Part shown: positions 43,389 through 54,559 of the stretch, in pieces
Layout: each line of letters starts with the position of its first letter
Position numbering within the stretch: position 1 is the first letter of the stretch
From: Triangularia verruculosa
Taxonomy: Eukaryota > Ascomycota > Sordariomycetes > Sordariales > Podosporaceae
Direction: 5' to 3'
Assembly: GCA_033296885.1 (NCBI GenBank)
Contig: MU863976.1
Location: 1 to 64,000 of the forward strand
DNA: 64,000 nucleotides
Position numbers and translations under genes: made by a program
The notes under the pieces: model-generated
Told to the model about the DNA's origin: nothing
Seen by the model: only the letters and a program-made list of their open reading frames with translations
The model's database searches: none

Positions 43389-45977
43389 TTATTTCGGAGC
43401 GGGAGGCGTAGGTGGCTCCAATACATGGATATGGTCGTCGGCGTTGACCACCTGGCCGGGTCCAACCTGTCTACAGATGACCGTATCTGACACCCAGGGG
43501 TCTTCCAAGATCTCACCCATCCGGGCGCGCGTTTTGGGGTCGAGATCGAGCATGCGTCCGATGACATGCCTGGAGTCTCTTGGAAGAAGTCGAAGAATGC
43601 GCCACGGGCCGCGGATGACTTCTTTCCTTTCACCTTCATGACCAGAAGCCGATGGGCGTTTTTCTTCGCGAGGTGTAGGTTGGGCTTCTACAAAGTCTCT
43701 GATTGGTGTGTCGTTTAGAGCCGTCATGGAAACGGATGGAGGGAGAATAAGCTTCTTCGGGTCGTGACCAGGCGTTGGATCAGCTGCGAACAGCTTGAAA
43801 GAGCTGTCAGTGAGACGAGGCAGCTTCCAGGGGAAACGCCTGAGCGTCATGCAGCAATAAATGATGGCCAGCGACCAGATATCCACGGCTTGTGGGTCGT
43901 ACTTCTTCTCATCGTATACCTCGGGGGCGAGATATGGGTCTGAGCCAACGATGCCTGCAACCGGTTAATAACTGCGACAATCTGTCAGCTTTCAAGTCAG
44001 GACTTACCAGACGCAAGAACGGTAGAGGTCTCAAAGGGATATTTGAAGACATGGGCACTACCGAAATCGATAATCTTCATAATCCCCCGTTCACTGACCA
44101 CCACATTGTCGAGCTTCAAATCCCGATGCGCCAGACCCATGCTGTGAAGATATGTCACACCGCTCAGAATCTGCAAGAAACAACAAGTGACTTCCTCTCG
44201 CGCCATCTTACCCGTCATGACAATGGCAAACAGGTCAAAAGGGGCGTATTCCATCACTTCGTACCACTTGCCCTTCTCCTGAACGATATCAAGCGTCTCA
44301 ATGATGTTGCCATGGTGCAGAGACGATCCCATGCAATATTCGGCCGTGAGCTTCTTGACATATTCCCTTTCCGTCTCGTATGAATGACGGGGTCGGAACT
44401 CCTTTACGGCAAAAACTGTACTGTCCTCGGCGCGCTTCATCAACCTCACCGAACCACCCGCTCCAGCTCCCAGCACTTTTCCGAGTTTTCCATACTTGGA
44501 GCTAAGCCCATGCTCGTTGTCAAAGGGAATTTGCCCGCCCTTTGGAGTCTTGACGCCTGATCGAATCGAAGCTGCTGGGGATGCCGTGCGCTTCGCCTTG
44601 TTACCGGAGCCCAGCTTGAAGAATCTTTTCAAGTCGGCCATGGAGCTGGTTCTGCTGTGCACAATGCTGTCATCGCTGGCGAGGCGCTTGTCTCCGGAAA
44701 TTCTGGGCAGGCTTAGGGTGGATGAACTAGGCGAGGCGGTCTTATTCTTCTTCCTAGTGAACATGAATCGGGATTCTATCTGTTTCGGTGCTTGTCGTTT
44801 GCTTGCTGCGTAGGGGTCATTGGCCTCTCCCGTCGGCGGAACCTGTCGGGAGTAAAATAGTGAAGCAGCGGCTGCGCGGGACGGGCTGCTATCGCGGGAC
44901 GGTGGGACAGAGCTGGCAGGTGAGTTGGAACCGCTGCCGGCGCCGACCGAGAACAATCCCTTTCGGTGGTCCCCCAGTGACGAGTGGTCTCTCCCATCCG
45001 AGGTTGCGGGCCTCCGTGAGACCCGCTCTTTTTCGGTTCCCGTGGAATGATGTTGAACTGATAAACGAGCAGGATGAATAGGCGCAGGCTCGTGGAGTGA
45101 ATCCTGAGGCGTAATGATATCTGGCGTGCGTCCGAGTCGGTCTTGGTTCCGTGCTGGCTCTCTCTTCAGTCCTGCTTCCACATTGTCCGTACCGGCTGGC
45201 GTGAGCGGTGGCGTATGCATTTCTGGACTTCTTCTCGTGATGCTGCTGGCTTTTAGATGCGGTGAGCCGTGGTGGCTCGCCGAGCTTCTCGTCACTTCCC
45301 GGCTTGGTTCCCGGGAATCATCGTCGCGGGATACAGTCTAGAGTCAGTGTCGATCAGATGTCAGCCTCAATCTTCTAGAATAAAAGACCTTGAGACAAGG
45401 CCTCGGTTAGATTTCCGATCCCAAACGCCCGCCACCAAGAGACAAAGACACCACCGATATCAGACCCACCGCCAAATAGGCCCGAAAACCTGGAAACGTC
45501 GAATACGTACCCTTGATACTGGCAGCGACACTGGCTCGTACGAGAAAATGTTCATGCGGCGTTCCTGGAGGGGACAATTCCTTAATCGCTCCGAGAGATC
45601 ACGAATTTCCTCAGATGTGACCTGTCCGGGCTGTCCGAGTGAGACATTGTGTGTGCTGGCGAGAAGCGATGCATCTTCAGGGGTGATTTCCTGTACAGTT
45701 GACTTGAACCGGACGGTGGGGGAAGATTCGGCAAGGGGTTCGTCTTTTGGAGGAGATATTTCGATTTTGGAGGGCTCTAGATGTGTAGATAGTCAAATCA
45801 GCAAAGGGGTTCTCTAAAGTGTGTCTTGTCCCGCCAGCGGACTAGAATACGTGGGGGTTGAGTGAGGGGCGGTCGAATGCTGCAAATCTCTGGTTACAGC
45901 GTACAGTGTCTCCAGTGAGACTCACCTTTGTTCAGCATCTCGTGCTGCCCTTCCGGTGCCGGGGCACTGGAGGCCAT
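43389..45977 (-). CDS. Serine/threonine kinase, HAL4/SAT4 (NPR/HAL5) type
   Basis: Four exons: 45977-45926, 45776-45511, 45337-44008 and 43954-43389, 737 residues. Introns are 148 nt (GTGAGT), 173 nt (GTACGT) and 53 nt (GTAAGT) with TAG/CAG acceptors. Kinase domain about 386-720: glycine loop GAGAGGSV (about 396), FAVKEF lysine, HRDLKLDN catalytic loop (about 511), DFGSA (530), then [22 protein letters not shown]. The last exon continues the C-lobe with the [17 protein letters not shown] segment typical of fungal Hal4/Hal5/Npr1-type kinases, which regulate potassium and nutrient transporters. The N-terminal 300 residues are Ser/Pro-rich and probably disordered. Exons 1-2 rest on splice-site and frame logic; their codon use supports them. 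Confidence 0.85.
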
Positions 45978-47339
45978 GGTGCGGTGGTCTAGAAAGAATA
46001 AATGGGAATGTGATTGCGATCGCGCCTGCGCTTCGGGAAAGCACGATGATGATTGCAAGCAGGATCCAGAGATGTGAGAGTGGACAGGAAGCAGAGCGAC
46101 CTGGAAACGGGTCCAGGTCCCAGATGACGGACAAGAGACGGGCTGCTGGCTGCGCCTGAACCGCGGCGGAGCGCCGAGAAGGTGCGCTATACGCTACGAA
46201 AGTCGTTGCGACGGGGTGGGGCTCAGCTACGGGCTGCCGGGTACCTGGTTGCAGAAGACGCGCCACTGAACGTTGGCTGACATCTGTGGGAGGCACGGGT
46301 ACCCTTCAAGGCATCTGGGCATCACCACAGGTCCCCAGGGTGTCCCAGGGCCTCACGGGCCTGGCAGTGGGTCTTTTTTATCAAGTCCCCTGATCTCTTG
46401 CTCTTTTTTCCTCAATTTTGAACAATAACCCTGACTCGCAGCGAGCATTTACCAGTTTGGACGACCTGTCTGTGGCGATCAACGGGGACACAAACATCAA
46501 TGATACGCGGATACGGGCGGGATTTCCTCGTTGGGCAAGGCAATGGCACCGTTGAGGGGACACAAAAAGACGCACGTTAGTCTTGAGTAGAAGCTGGGGG
46601 AGCACGGGAGGCACCGACGTAGTGGAGGGGTCTCACTGAGACCTGATCGGACACATGTGAGGCTCACTCCGGAAGGTGGGCTGGCTGAAAATGATCTCTC
46701 CGATCTCGCCATCCATCTTATCGGATGCTCGATGTCTCACTTTCCAATCACATCCCACAGCAAACAGCCCAACGTGCCAGCGCTCGTTTGACTTATCAAA
46801 ACCACCGCACGAACACGTGTGAATCGCCTGTGGTCGAGATCCATGATTCCGAGACGCGGTTCGGTCGGGGCTCGGCAAGCGAATCTGTCCATGCGGGTGA
46901 CATGTTCACGGACAACAACGTCACCCCGGCCTCCGTCCCAATCTTGTCTCCGCTGTCCACAGAACTCGGAGACCGGCCCGCGACACCAGATACCGCCGGA
47001 AAGGCATGCTCGCAGCGCTCATCCCGCCCTGTCTCTACCGGCCAAGTTCCACGAGGTCTGGGTTTTGTTTCATGTTTCGCAGGACGCTAGATCAAAAGAT
47101 TGGGCGAATCCATCAAGGTTCCTGCGGTGCAAAGCGGTAAGTGGGGAAACTGTACACCCATGCTCACAAATTTGGATATCAGACCCGTACCTCTTAAACA
47201 TACAACTGATGATACATGGTGGTGATATATATATACAAAACCACAGCTTTGATGCCATGGCCACTCCCTTCTTGGATATCAAGATGTTTTACAAACAACC
47301 GTAACGCCCCTATACCCAACCCATTTCATTTCTGCGCCT
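45978..47339. other. Intergenic, kinase promoter and uL11m 3' region
   Basis: 1.4 kb with no supported gene. Short frames on both strands lack motifs. Confidence 0.4.
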
Positions 47340-47875
47340 CTAAGAAATCACAGAGATGCCCATCCCCTTAGCTTGCCAGATAATTGACCTGCAAAGACTC
47401 TCTAATGTCAAACCAGACAGCCGCTGCTCTGAGTGCTTGATCTTGGCAATCTCGTAGATATGTTTGAGACTGACTTGCCCGACAGTCTCGTGGCCTGGCT
47501 TCTGGGCACCTCTCCTCTTGCCCTTCTTTCCAATCGGGACGTCGGCGGCGTTGAGCAACATCCATGATGTTTGAGGAGTTCTGACTTCGAAGTGGAAGGT
47601 TCTGTCGGGTCTGACGGTGACTCTGACGGGCAATGGTGTACCAGCGTTGATGTGTGTCGTCCTCGCATTGAACTCCTATATACCCTCATGTCAATATGTG
47701 GTGTCCAGTTTCGTTTCCCTCCAATATGACGGACCTTGCAGAAATCCATCGACTTGATACCCTTGGAACCGAGGGCAGGACCGACGGGAGGACTAGGACT
47801 AGCCTGGCCGGCGCCGACAATGATCTTGACGACCTGCTCGACGCCTCTGGCACCACCTGCCGCTGCCTTGGACAT
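47340..47875 (-). CDS. MRPL19: Mitochondrial large-subunit ribosomal protein uL11m
   Basis: Two exons, 47875-47735 and 47675-47340, with a 59-nt intron (GTCCGT donor, ATTGACAT branch, TATAG acceptor); 158 residues. L11 family features are [28 protein letters not shown] with the Pro-Pro motif of the rRNA-binding N-terminal domain, FTFRVEV-like [20 protein letters not shown], and the C-terminal [13 protein letters not shown] and [15 protein letters not shown]. It forms the L7/L12 stalk base of the mitoribosome. The ATG at 47875 begins MSKAAAGG. The last residues depart slightly from relatives, but the length is normal. Confidence 0.92.
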
Positions 47876-48433
47876 GTTGAAGCTTGGTATCGATGGTTCT
47901 TTGGGAAATAATAATCGTTCGGTCGGTCCGAGGGTGCAATGGTGCCAGGTTGAGGTTCGGGTTGACTGCTCCGGAGCTTGGTAGTGAGGTTCTCGCGAAC
48001 GGCGCCGAGCTGCCCCAGACCAAAAATTTCGGGCGTGCGGTTGCACCACTTCAGCCACAACCGATGTGCCGTTCTTGCGCTCAAGGATACCGTTTCAGCC
48101 ACAGTCTGTACGTGTATGCAGGGATGACGCCTCACTCACTGTGGCGTGCACACGACGCAGTGGGGCTTTCAGATCAGCACCCCAGAACCCCTGTTGAAAA
48201 GCGACCTGTGCGTTGGGCAGAGGAGCAGTGACGTCCAGTGGATGATAGCGTGCCACCGAATAGTGCGCATAGGAGATTAGCCCCTCCTCTTTCGACTTTT
48301 ATTCGAGGATCTCTTTTGACGGCGGTGAACGGCTTCAAACTTGTCCCTTTACACTCCTTTTTGACCCAAATACACCTCTGTCGACTTATTTTGTAACCGC
48401 ACCGTTTCCGTCCCTCCGCAACAAACCGCAAAC
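47876..48433. other. Divergent promoter uL11m / SVF1
   Basis: Shared upstream region of two divergently transcribed genes. No other feature is supported. Confidence 0.4.
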
Positions 48434-49772
48434 ATGTTCAAGTGGGCTCAGCAGCAGTAAGAACCTCCATGGACTGACAACCCCACAGCGACTATTCTGT
48501 TGATCGTCTGACACCCCTTTTCTTGTCTTTAGGCTCGCCAATGTCGCCGGCACCAAGGAGCCCATCTACGGCCCTGAGGCGATCCAGTCCGTCGCTGTCG
48601 AGGCTGAGACGACCCCCTACACCGAGCTCACCCGCGATGACCTAAAATGGCAGGCCATGACCTCGACCAGCGTCGAGACCCAGAGCTTCTATTTCATGGC
48701 GGACAACGGTCAGCTCGGATTTGCCCAGATCATCTATAGTAACGTGGTGTAAGCTTGATTTAGTTGGCAAAACCGCTCCTGCGCATGCGCTGACATTCTG
48801 CATGATAGCGGCATCCACACGACCTGCCAGTTCAACTGCAAGCTCTTCAGTCTCGATGCGTCCAAGCCCCATCTTTGGTGCTCAACCCAGCTCTCCAACC
48901 ACGAGTTCAGCGAGGACAAGAGCAGCTTCTTCGCTGACGACTGCGCTGTCGAGCTCTCCGAGGATGGAACCACTTACACAATCAAGTCGATGAACGACGA
49001 CCGGGCGATTGTCAACTTGACCGTGAAGCGTGTCGGTCCTGGTTTCCAGGCTGGCAAGACCGGCAAGACTCTGTTCGGCACCGATCTCAAGAACCCCTGG
49101 GGCACCATGCGCCATGCTTTCTGGCCCCGATGCACAGCCGAGGGCACCATCAGCACGAAGGAGGGCCCGGTTGATTTCAAGGGCAAGGCAACCTTCGTGA
49201 TGGCTCTCCAGGGAATGAAGCCCCACCACGCTGCGGCGAAGTGGAACTTTTGCGACTTTCAGGGCGCGACCTACTCTGCTGTTCTCATGAACTTTGTCAC
49301 TCCTCCTTCCTATGGCTCGACCGAGGTGACCATTGGTGGTATTGTCAAGGACGGGGAGGTCGTCGTGGCCAACTGCAAGAGCACAGTCACCCATACCAAG
49401 TCGAAGAGCGATGGTGAGAACGGCTGGCCTGAGCCAGAAACCATCAAGTACACCTGGACAGGAACGACCAAGGACGGAAAGCCAGTAGAGGCTACGCTCG
49501 AGGGTGCTTTGGATCAGAGACTGGACAGGATAGACGTCATGGCCGAGGTGCCTGGTTTCGTCAAGCAGATTGTTTCCAGCGCTGCCGGAACAAAGCCATA
49601 CATCTACCAGGTATGTTTTTTGTCATATTGGTTGGGTATAATTGACCGGCGCTAACATGAAACGCAGTACTACCCCCAGCAACAAAAGCTCACCCTCAAG
49701 ATCAAGGTGGACGGCCAAGAGGTGAGCGAGGAAGGCCGCGTCTTTGCCGAGGCCACCTTTATTTCCGAGTAA
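48434..49772 (+). CDS. SVF1: Survival factor 1 (Svf1-like)
   Basis: Four exons: 48434-48456, 48533-48748, 48809-49610 and 49668-49772, 381 residues, the family length. Introns of 76, 60 and 57 nt with GTAAGA, GTAAGC and GTATGT donors. Svf1 has two lipocalin-like domains; in yeast it is needed for survival under oxidative and cold stress and has been linked to ceramide transport between ER and Golgi. Typical stretches are [59 protein letters not shown] and [13 protein letters not shown]. The N-terminus [15 protein letters not shown] resembles the amphipathic helix that targets the yeast protein to membranes. Confidence 0.92.
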
Positions 49773-50599
49773 TCTTGATGAAGCTACTTTGTTTCTGGAA
49801 TTACACAGGGAAAGTTGGGTACACGTCAGGGAGTTGGCGTTTTGAGATGTGTGTCTGATGGTAGAAAGACAACGACCGGTTTCTTAGGACAACCCATGAA
49901 AGTATATACACTGTAACTCTCCCGGAGATGGGAGCTTGAATAATGATGTTGGAACAGGGACAAGGGGAGGGGGACGATCTCGTACGAACACATAGAGCCG
50001 TAGATGGGGGGGTTGGTAAGATGGGGCTCGGTTTAATATAATTGATTGTTGTTGGCTGTATTCAAACCTCATTTGTGTTTTCAGGGAAGACAAGGCAGTC
50101 TCTATTTTCACTACTTTGCCTATTCATAGGGTATCATAACTATATCCCGTTTGTATTGTTCAATAGATAAATATCGTCGCCTATTTTTACTTTCCCAGAA
50201 TTAGCCAGCAGCCTTAACAGCTCCCCGGCCGTTCTTGCCACAGTTGTGTTAGTGCAGCCAATGAAACAGCTGCTATGCACGGACCAAAACGGTGGTGGGG
50301 GGGAGGATAATTAAGCTTGATTTAAGCTGCCGCCACACCTTGCACCCTTCTCTCATTGTTCAACCCACTCCACCTCCACCTCCACCTCCACCTTCAACCG
50401 TGGGACGCGACTCTCAAGCTTTCCAGCCACAACCACCACCAACCAACGATAACTCGGTCAACGGGAGGGGGTTGTGTTTGTTTTGTTCTGTTTTGTTTAC
50501 ATATCTCTCACATTACAACCTACGACTCCTTTTCGAATTCATTTACAAATTTTTCGATTTTGTTGTGTAAAAACAGAAGAGATACGGAAGAAAAAAAAG
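49773..50599. other. Intergenic, SVF1 3' and H4 variant promoter
   Basis: Upstream of the histone gene there is a (CCACCT)n-like run near 50370-50393 and a T-rich 5' leader. No gene is seen. Confidence 0.4.
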
Positions 50600-51585
50600 A
50601 TGCCGCCGACTAAGCCTTCCCGCGGCGGGCCGTCGTCTGCTGCTAGAGGGAGGCCGGTGAAGGTTACTACTAAGTTTGCTGGGGTCGGGGGGAAGGCGCC
50701 GCTGGGTGCTGGGAAGACGGGTGCGAAGAGGCATAGGTATGTGATTTTGGGGGAAGGACGAGGGGAGAGGAGGGGAATGGGTTGGCTGATTTTTTTTTTG
50801 GGGGAGAATAGGAAGCTTGTGGTTGATACGATCAGGGGGATAAGTAAGTTTTTTTTGTTGTGAAGGGGTGGTGAGGGTGAGGGCTAATTGATGATGGGGG
50901 GGGGGGAAGCTAAGCCTGCTATTCGGTATGTTGTTTCTGCGTTTTGGTTTTGGTTTTGGGGTTGGGGGAGTGGGCTGTGAGGTCGCGACTTTTGTGACGA
51001 GTTGGTTGTGGGAGTGGCGATTTTGCGACTTTGCGACTTTGCAACTGAGCTTGAAAATCGAGATTGACTCGCCCGTTGGGAAGTCCATCCAACCAGCTCA
51101 TCACTTCTGCTGCTGCTCTGTCAAAGGGAGCAACCTCGCACTCACGCTCAAAAACATCAGATCGAAGTGGAACATTTGCTAACCTGCTCGTGTTATAGTC
51201 GTCTCGCCCGTCGCGGTGGTGTCAAACGTATTTCTGCCGCCATTTACGAGGACACACGTGAAGTGATCAAGGCTCGTCTCCGGATGGTATGTTTTTTTGT
51301 TTTTGCTGCTGCCATGTTGCTGCGGTTTGGTAACAAACTCATAGCTGCTTCGTGACATTGTCACCTACACCGAGTATCGTGGCGCCAAGACGGTGACTGT
51401 CAACGATGTACGTACATGCTCTTTTTATGTTGCTATGCTCCAGCTGACATTCATGGCAGGTCATCTTCGCGCTCCGCCGGATCGGGCGTCCGATCTATGG
51501 CTTTGATCCCGAGACGTACAGCGCCCCCCGGGGTGGCCAGAAGAAGGCCATCACCGGTGAGTCGCAGGACATGGACGAGGAGTAA
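50600..51585 (+). CDS. hH4v: Histone H4 variant (hH4v type)
   Basis: Six exons: 50600-50736, 50812-50843, 50910-50925, 51199-51286, 51345-51407 and 51460-51585; 153 residues against 103 for canonical H4. Introns are 75, 66, 273, 58 and 52 nt. The fold is clear: GAKRHRK, then [60 protein letters not shown], YGF. It differs strongly from canonical H4, which is nearly invariant: a 45-residue tail instead of the GKGGKGLGKGG tail, many core substitutions, and a 27-residue acidic C-terminal extension. Lys equivalents of K12, K16 and K20 remain. Neurospora has a variant H4 gene of this kind; assignment to it is by type. Exon 3 (16 nt) is placed by restoring TKPAIR. Confidence 0.88.
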
Positions 51586-52497
51586 TCTATCCACCCCTTC
51601 GGCTTCCATCTTTTTTTCCTTTTAGTTACATTCAACGGAGTTTGGGGTCTTCGAACTTGGGAACTTGGTGGGGGATACGGGTCCGGCGTTTTTGATGTGT
51701 GGTTTACATCAGGTTCATAAGGTTCCGATTTCGATGGATGGATGAATTGATGGACTCGACATGGGGCTGTATTTCACACAGTTCGCAGAGATACCGATTA
51801 AATCTTAGGGAAAGGTATGGGGTTTGCCGTTTGTGTTTCCGGTTTGAGCAGAGATATGGTACATAGGGTTGGCTTGTTGGGACATGGTCTGGACAGGAGA
51901 CAACTTTGTACTTGAATTCTTCTGCAATACACTACAAGTGCGTACGTATGTATCGTTCGGTCTTGATGAACTGTGGGAGAAGGAGGCGAGATCGCTGTGA
52001 ATGGGAGCGTCAATGAGGTGTGTTGACATACTGCTGATGTTTTAGGTCAGCCCCTTTTACAGTTTGACTTTTGCTTACGCCTTGGCGTTGTTGACAATTT
52101 GACCGATGATACAACTTCCGAGCACACGATGATCAAGAGATAAAAATAAGTCAGTGATTGATAGTATTAATAGAGGACTCTTTAGCGAAAGTCTATGTGG
52201 TATCTCTGAATAAATAACGATTGGGTTGGTGTCAAAAGAGATTCGTTATGGTCATCACCGAAGGTTCCAGCCAGACCAGACCAGTCCGTTTGCCCATCCG
52301 CCAGATGTGATGAATGATCGAATATGTTGTGTTGTGGTATCGCCAAAGTTACCTCGCGCCGTGCGTCCAATAAACCAAGATAAACGCCTGTCCTAAATCC
52401 ATAAGAACTGTATCCAAAAAACGAGGGTTGTATCCCACCCATGGTATCAAACCTGATGACAAGAAAATAACCCCCGCCTCTATCCCCAAATCTCACT
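51586..52497. other. Convergent 3' regions
   Basis: Between the H4 variant gene and the leftward GNAT gene. No gene is seen. Confidence 0.4.
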
Positions 52498-53418
52498 CTA
52501 TCGCCTCTTCCCATTCCCAACCTCCCCCACCACCTTCTCCAGCGCCTGCGCCGCCCTCCTCTCCGACTTCCTCAACCACCCCCGATTCAACCACTCCGGC
52601 AACACCATCTCCTCCTCCTTCCTCCCTCCCCCCCCCCCATTACCCTCCCCCTTTCCTCCCACCGGAATCAACCCCGCATTCGCATGCCCCCTCGCAAACC
52701 CCACCTCCCCATCTTTCCCACACTTCTCTTTGGTAAGACGTACCGCCTCCCGGAGCATATCCCCTCCAATCCCCTTGCCCCTATACCTCAGCTTAACCGT
52801 CCAAGCTCTAATCACTCCCTTTCCACCCTTGAAGCTGGACAGCGATCCCCGCTGTTTATGTCTCTTGAAGTTGGGGTCATTTTGCCCCCCTCCAGGGCGG
52901 GAGATGTGCAAGACAGTAGCACCGATGATTTCATTCCCGTACCGGCAGGCGATGACGGTGTCTTCTTCTTCAGTGCTGCTGGTTGATGAGTTGAGGAAGG
53001 AGGGGGTGATGGATTCGGCGAGGCGGATGAATGGGGAGGTTAACCATCTTATTGCTAGGAGGTAGGTTGTTACCACTGAGGAGAGGATCATGAGACATGT
53101 TCCGAGGTCGGATTCTGATAGGAAATAGCGGTATGTCACGACGAGGGCGGCGATGAGGCAGGATAGTGGGAGGGGGTGGAAAATGATGTGCGAGGAGGCG
53201 GTTTGCCGCTGCTGGGCGATGCTATCGGCTATGAGCTTCAGCGCGGCGGTTTTGTCTTGTTTCGTGGACAAAACTTCGAGGGTTAGAGGTGGGATGTCGT
53301 CGTCGTCCAGGATAGTAGGGACCGGTGTTGCCGGCCGAGAGGATTGCGGTGTTGGTGATGACCGGCGTGGCAATGGACGGGTGGGTGCCAGGTTGGGGGT
53401 GGAGGGGTTGGAGGACAT
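52498..53418 (-). CDS. Membrane-associated GNAT acetyltransferase
   Basis: Single exon, 306 residues. Residues about 80-105 and 108-135 are two hydrophobic segments separated by a short acidic turn, followed by the acyl-CoA-binding GNAT region: VIACRYGNEIIGATVLHI (about 160), GVIRAWTVKLRYRGKGIGGDMLREAVRLTKEKCG (about 205-240) with the RxxGxG/A pyrophosphate loop as RGKGIG. The membrane hairpin before a GNAT domain recalls NAT8-type enzymes. The N-terminal 35 residues are Ser/Pro-rich; a Gly-rich insert occurs near 258-270. Substrate unknown. Confidence 0.78.
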   Translation of the reverse strand: MSSNPSTPNLAPTRPLPRRSSPTPQSSRPATPVPTILDDDDIPPLTLEVLSTKQDKTAALKLIADSIAQQRQTASSHIIFHPLPLSCLIAALVVTYRYFLSESDLGTCLMILSSVVTTYLLAIRWLTSPFIRLAESITPSFLNSSTSSTEEEDTVIACRYGNEIIGATVLHISRPGGGQNDPNFKRHKQRGSLSSFKGGKGVIRAWTVKLRYRGKGIGGDMLREAVRLTKEKCGKDGEVGFARGHANAGLIPVGGKGEGNGGGGGRKEEEMVLPEWLNRGWLRKSERRAAQALEKVVGEVGNGKRR

Positions 53419-53958
53419 GGCGCTGTGGGGGAGGACGAGGTTGGCGCGGAGGAAGGTGAAGAAGGCTGTTTTGACAAAAAGTTAAGCAATGAGAAAATTC
53501 TTGGCTGGATCGGGAAATGTAACGGTGATGTTTTGTGGTGGGGATGATGGCAGTTGAGTGGTGGATGGATGGGTGGGATTGAATTGAGTGATGGCCCCGC
53601 ATCGGGATTGGGGTGACCCCCTTGGAGTTTCCTCCCCCCGTCATTTCCTCCCCACGGCAAAGGGTCGTGTGACTGACGGTAAGGTGGGAAAGGGGAGTAA
53701 AGTCCAAGAGACAGAATAAACGAGGCGCGATATTGAATGTAACTGAAAAGTAATTTATTTTCTCTCAAGACAACATGAAAATGTCATGTCCTGAAGAGTG
53801 GTGACATAAATGTCTTGAATAGCGGGGCATTTTGACATGGGGAAAATTTCCTTGGACCTTCACACGTCGTGGACAAGAAAATGCAGACTGCTCCCCGGGC
53901 CAACCACCCTAGAAGATGATCAAGAGGCATCACAATATAGCCAACAGGTCTTGGAGAT
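53419..53958. other. Intergenic, GNAT gene promoter
   Basis: Upstream region of the GNAT gene and the 3' region of the small gene to the right. No gene is seen. Confidence 0.4.
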
Positions 53959-54559
53959 CTATCGGGAGGCCTGATAACTGTCTTCCAAAGCATCTTCGCT
54001 ATCTTGGAAAGCCTGGCTTTGCGTAGCAGTCTGATCTCCTGTCCAGGGCGTGGGTCTTTGGGCCGAGGGTTCCAGTTGGAGGGGTAGGTAGGGATATGAC
54101 AGGAGGAAACTGGGAACGCGAGAACAACGGAGAGAGATGGACTCACCAGTACTCGTCTTCAACGCTGGCATGGCATTGATCCTGTCGACAATCGAGTCGG
54201 GGTGGCAGGCGCTCAAGTCGAGCTCGGTGACGGCCTGCGGTGGTCCGTCCATGTCATACACTGGGTATCCGTATCCGTATGTGGTGGATTTTATCGAGTC
54301 TGAGAAACAAGGCCTCGGACGGCAGTGAGAGTAAGGACTGGTGCGCCTGAAATGGAGAAAATAACAAAGCAAAATTGTTAGCCGCGGTTTGCTAATACAG
54401 GGCCCGGCCCTGTGGATTTCACCCCTCCCGAGACTTGAACTATATCAGACATCCACTATGGCCTGGGCTGAAGCAGAACAGACAGACACAAGAGGGGGTG
54501 CTGAATATGAATGAAGGAGGGTGGCATGAGCAAAAGTGTTTGAAGGCCGGGACTCACAT
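53959..54559 (-). CDS. Small unknown protein, start codon split by intron (predicted)
   Basis: Predicted exons: 54559-54558 (the bases AT), 54346-54147 and 54038-53959; 93 residues. Intron 1 (211 nt, GTGAGT to TTTCAG) joins AT to G and creates the ATG; no other in-frame ATG is available for exon 2. Intron 2 (108 nt, GTGAGT to ACAG) joins ALKTSTG to DQTATQSQ. The middle (TTYGYGYPVYDMDGPPQAVTELDLSACHPDSIVDRINAMPALK) has protein-like composition and C/G-ending codons. No family is recognised. A downstream Met within exon 2 (YDMDG) would give a shorter protein, and exon 2 may instead begin at the alternative CTCAG acceptor at 54302. Confidence 0.45.

Noticed and set aside
43892..44383. Plus-strand frame of 163 codons
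   Set aside because: Lies antisense across an exon, intron and exon of the kinase gene, which is well supported.
53222..53768. Two minus-strand frames of 161 codons upstream of the GNAT gene
   Set aside because: They overlap the GNAT start region in other frames and are Pro/His/Ser-rich without features.
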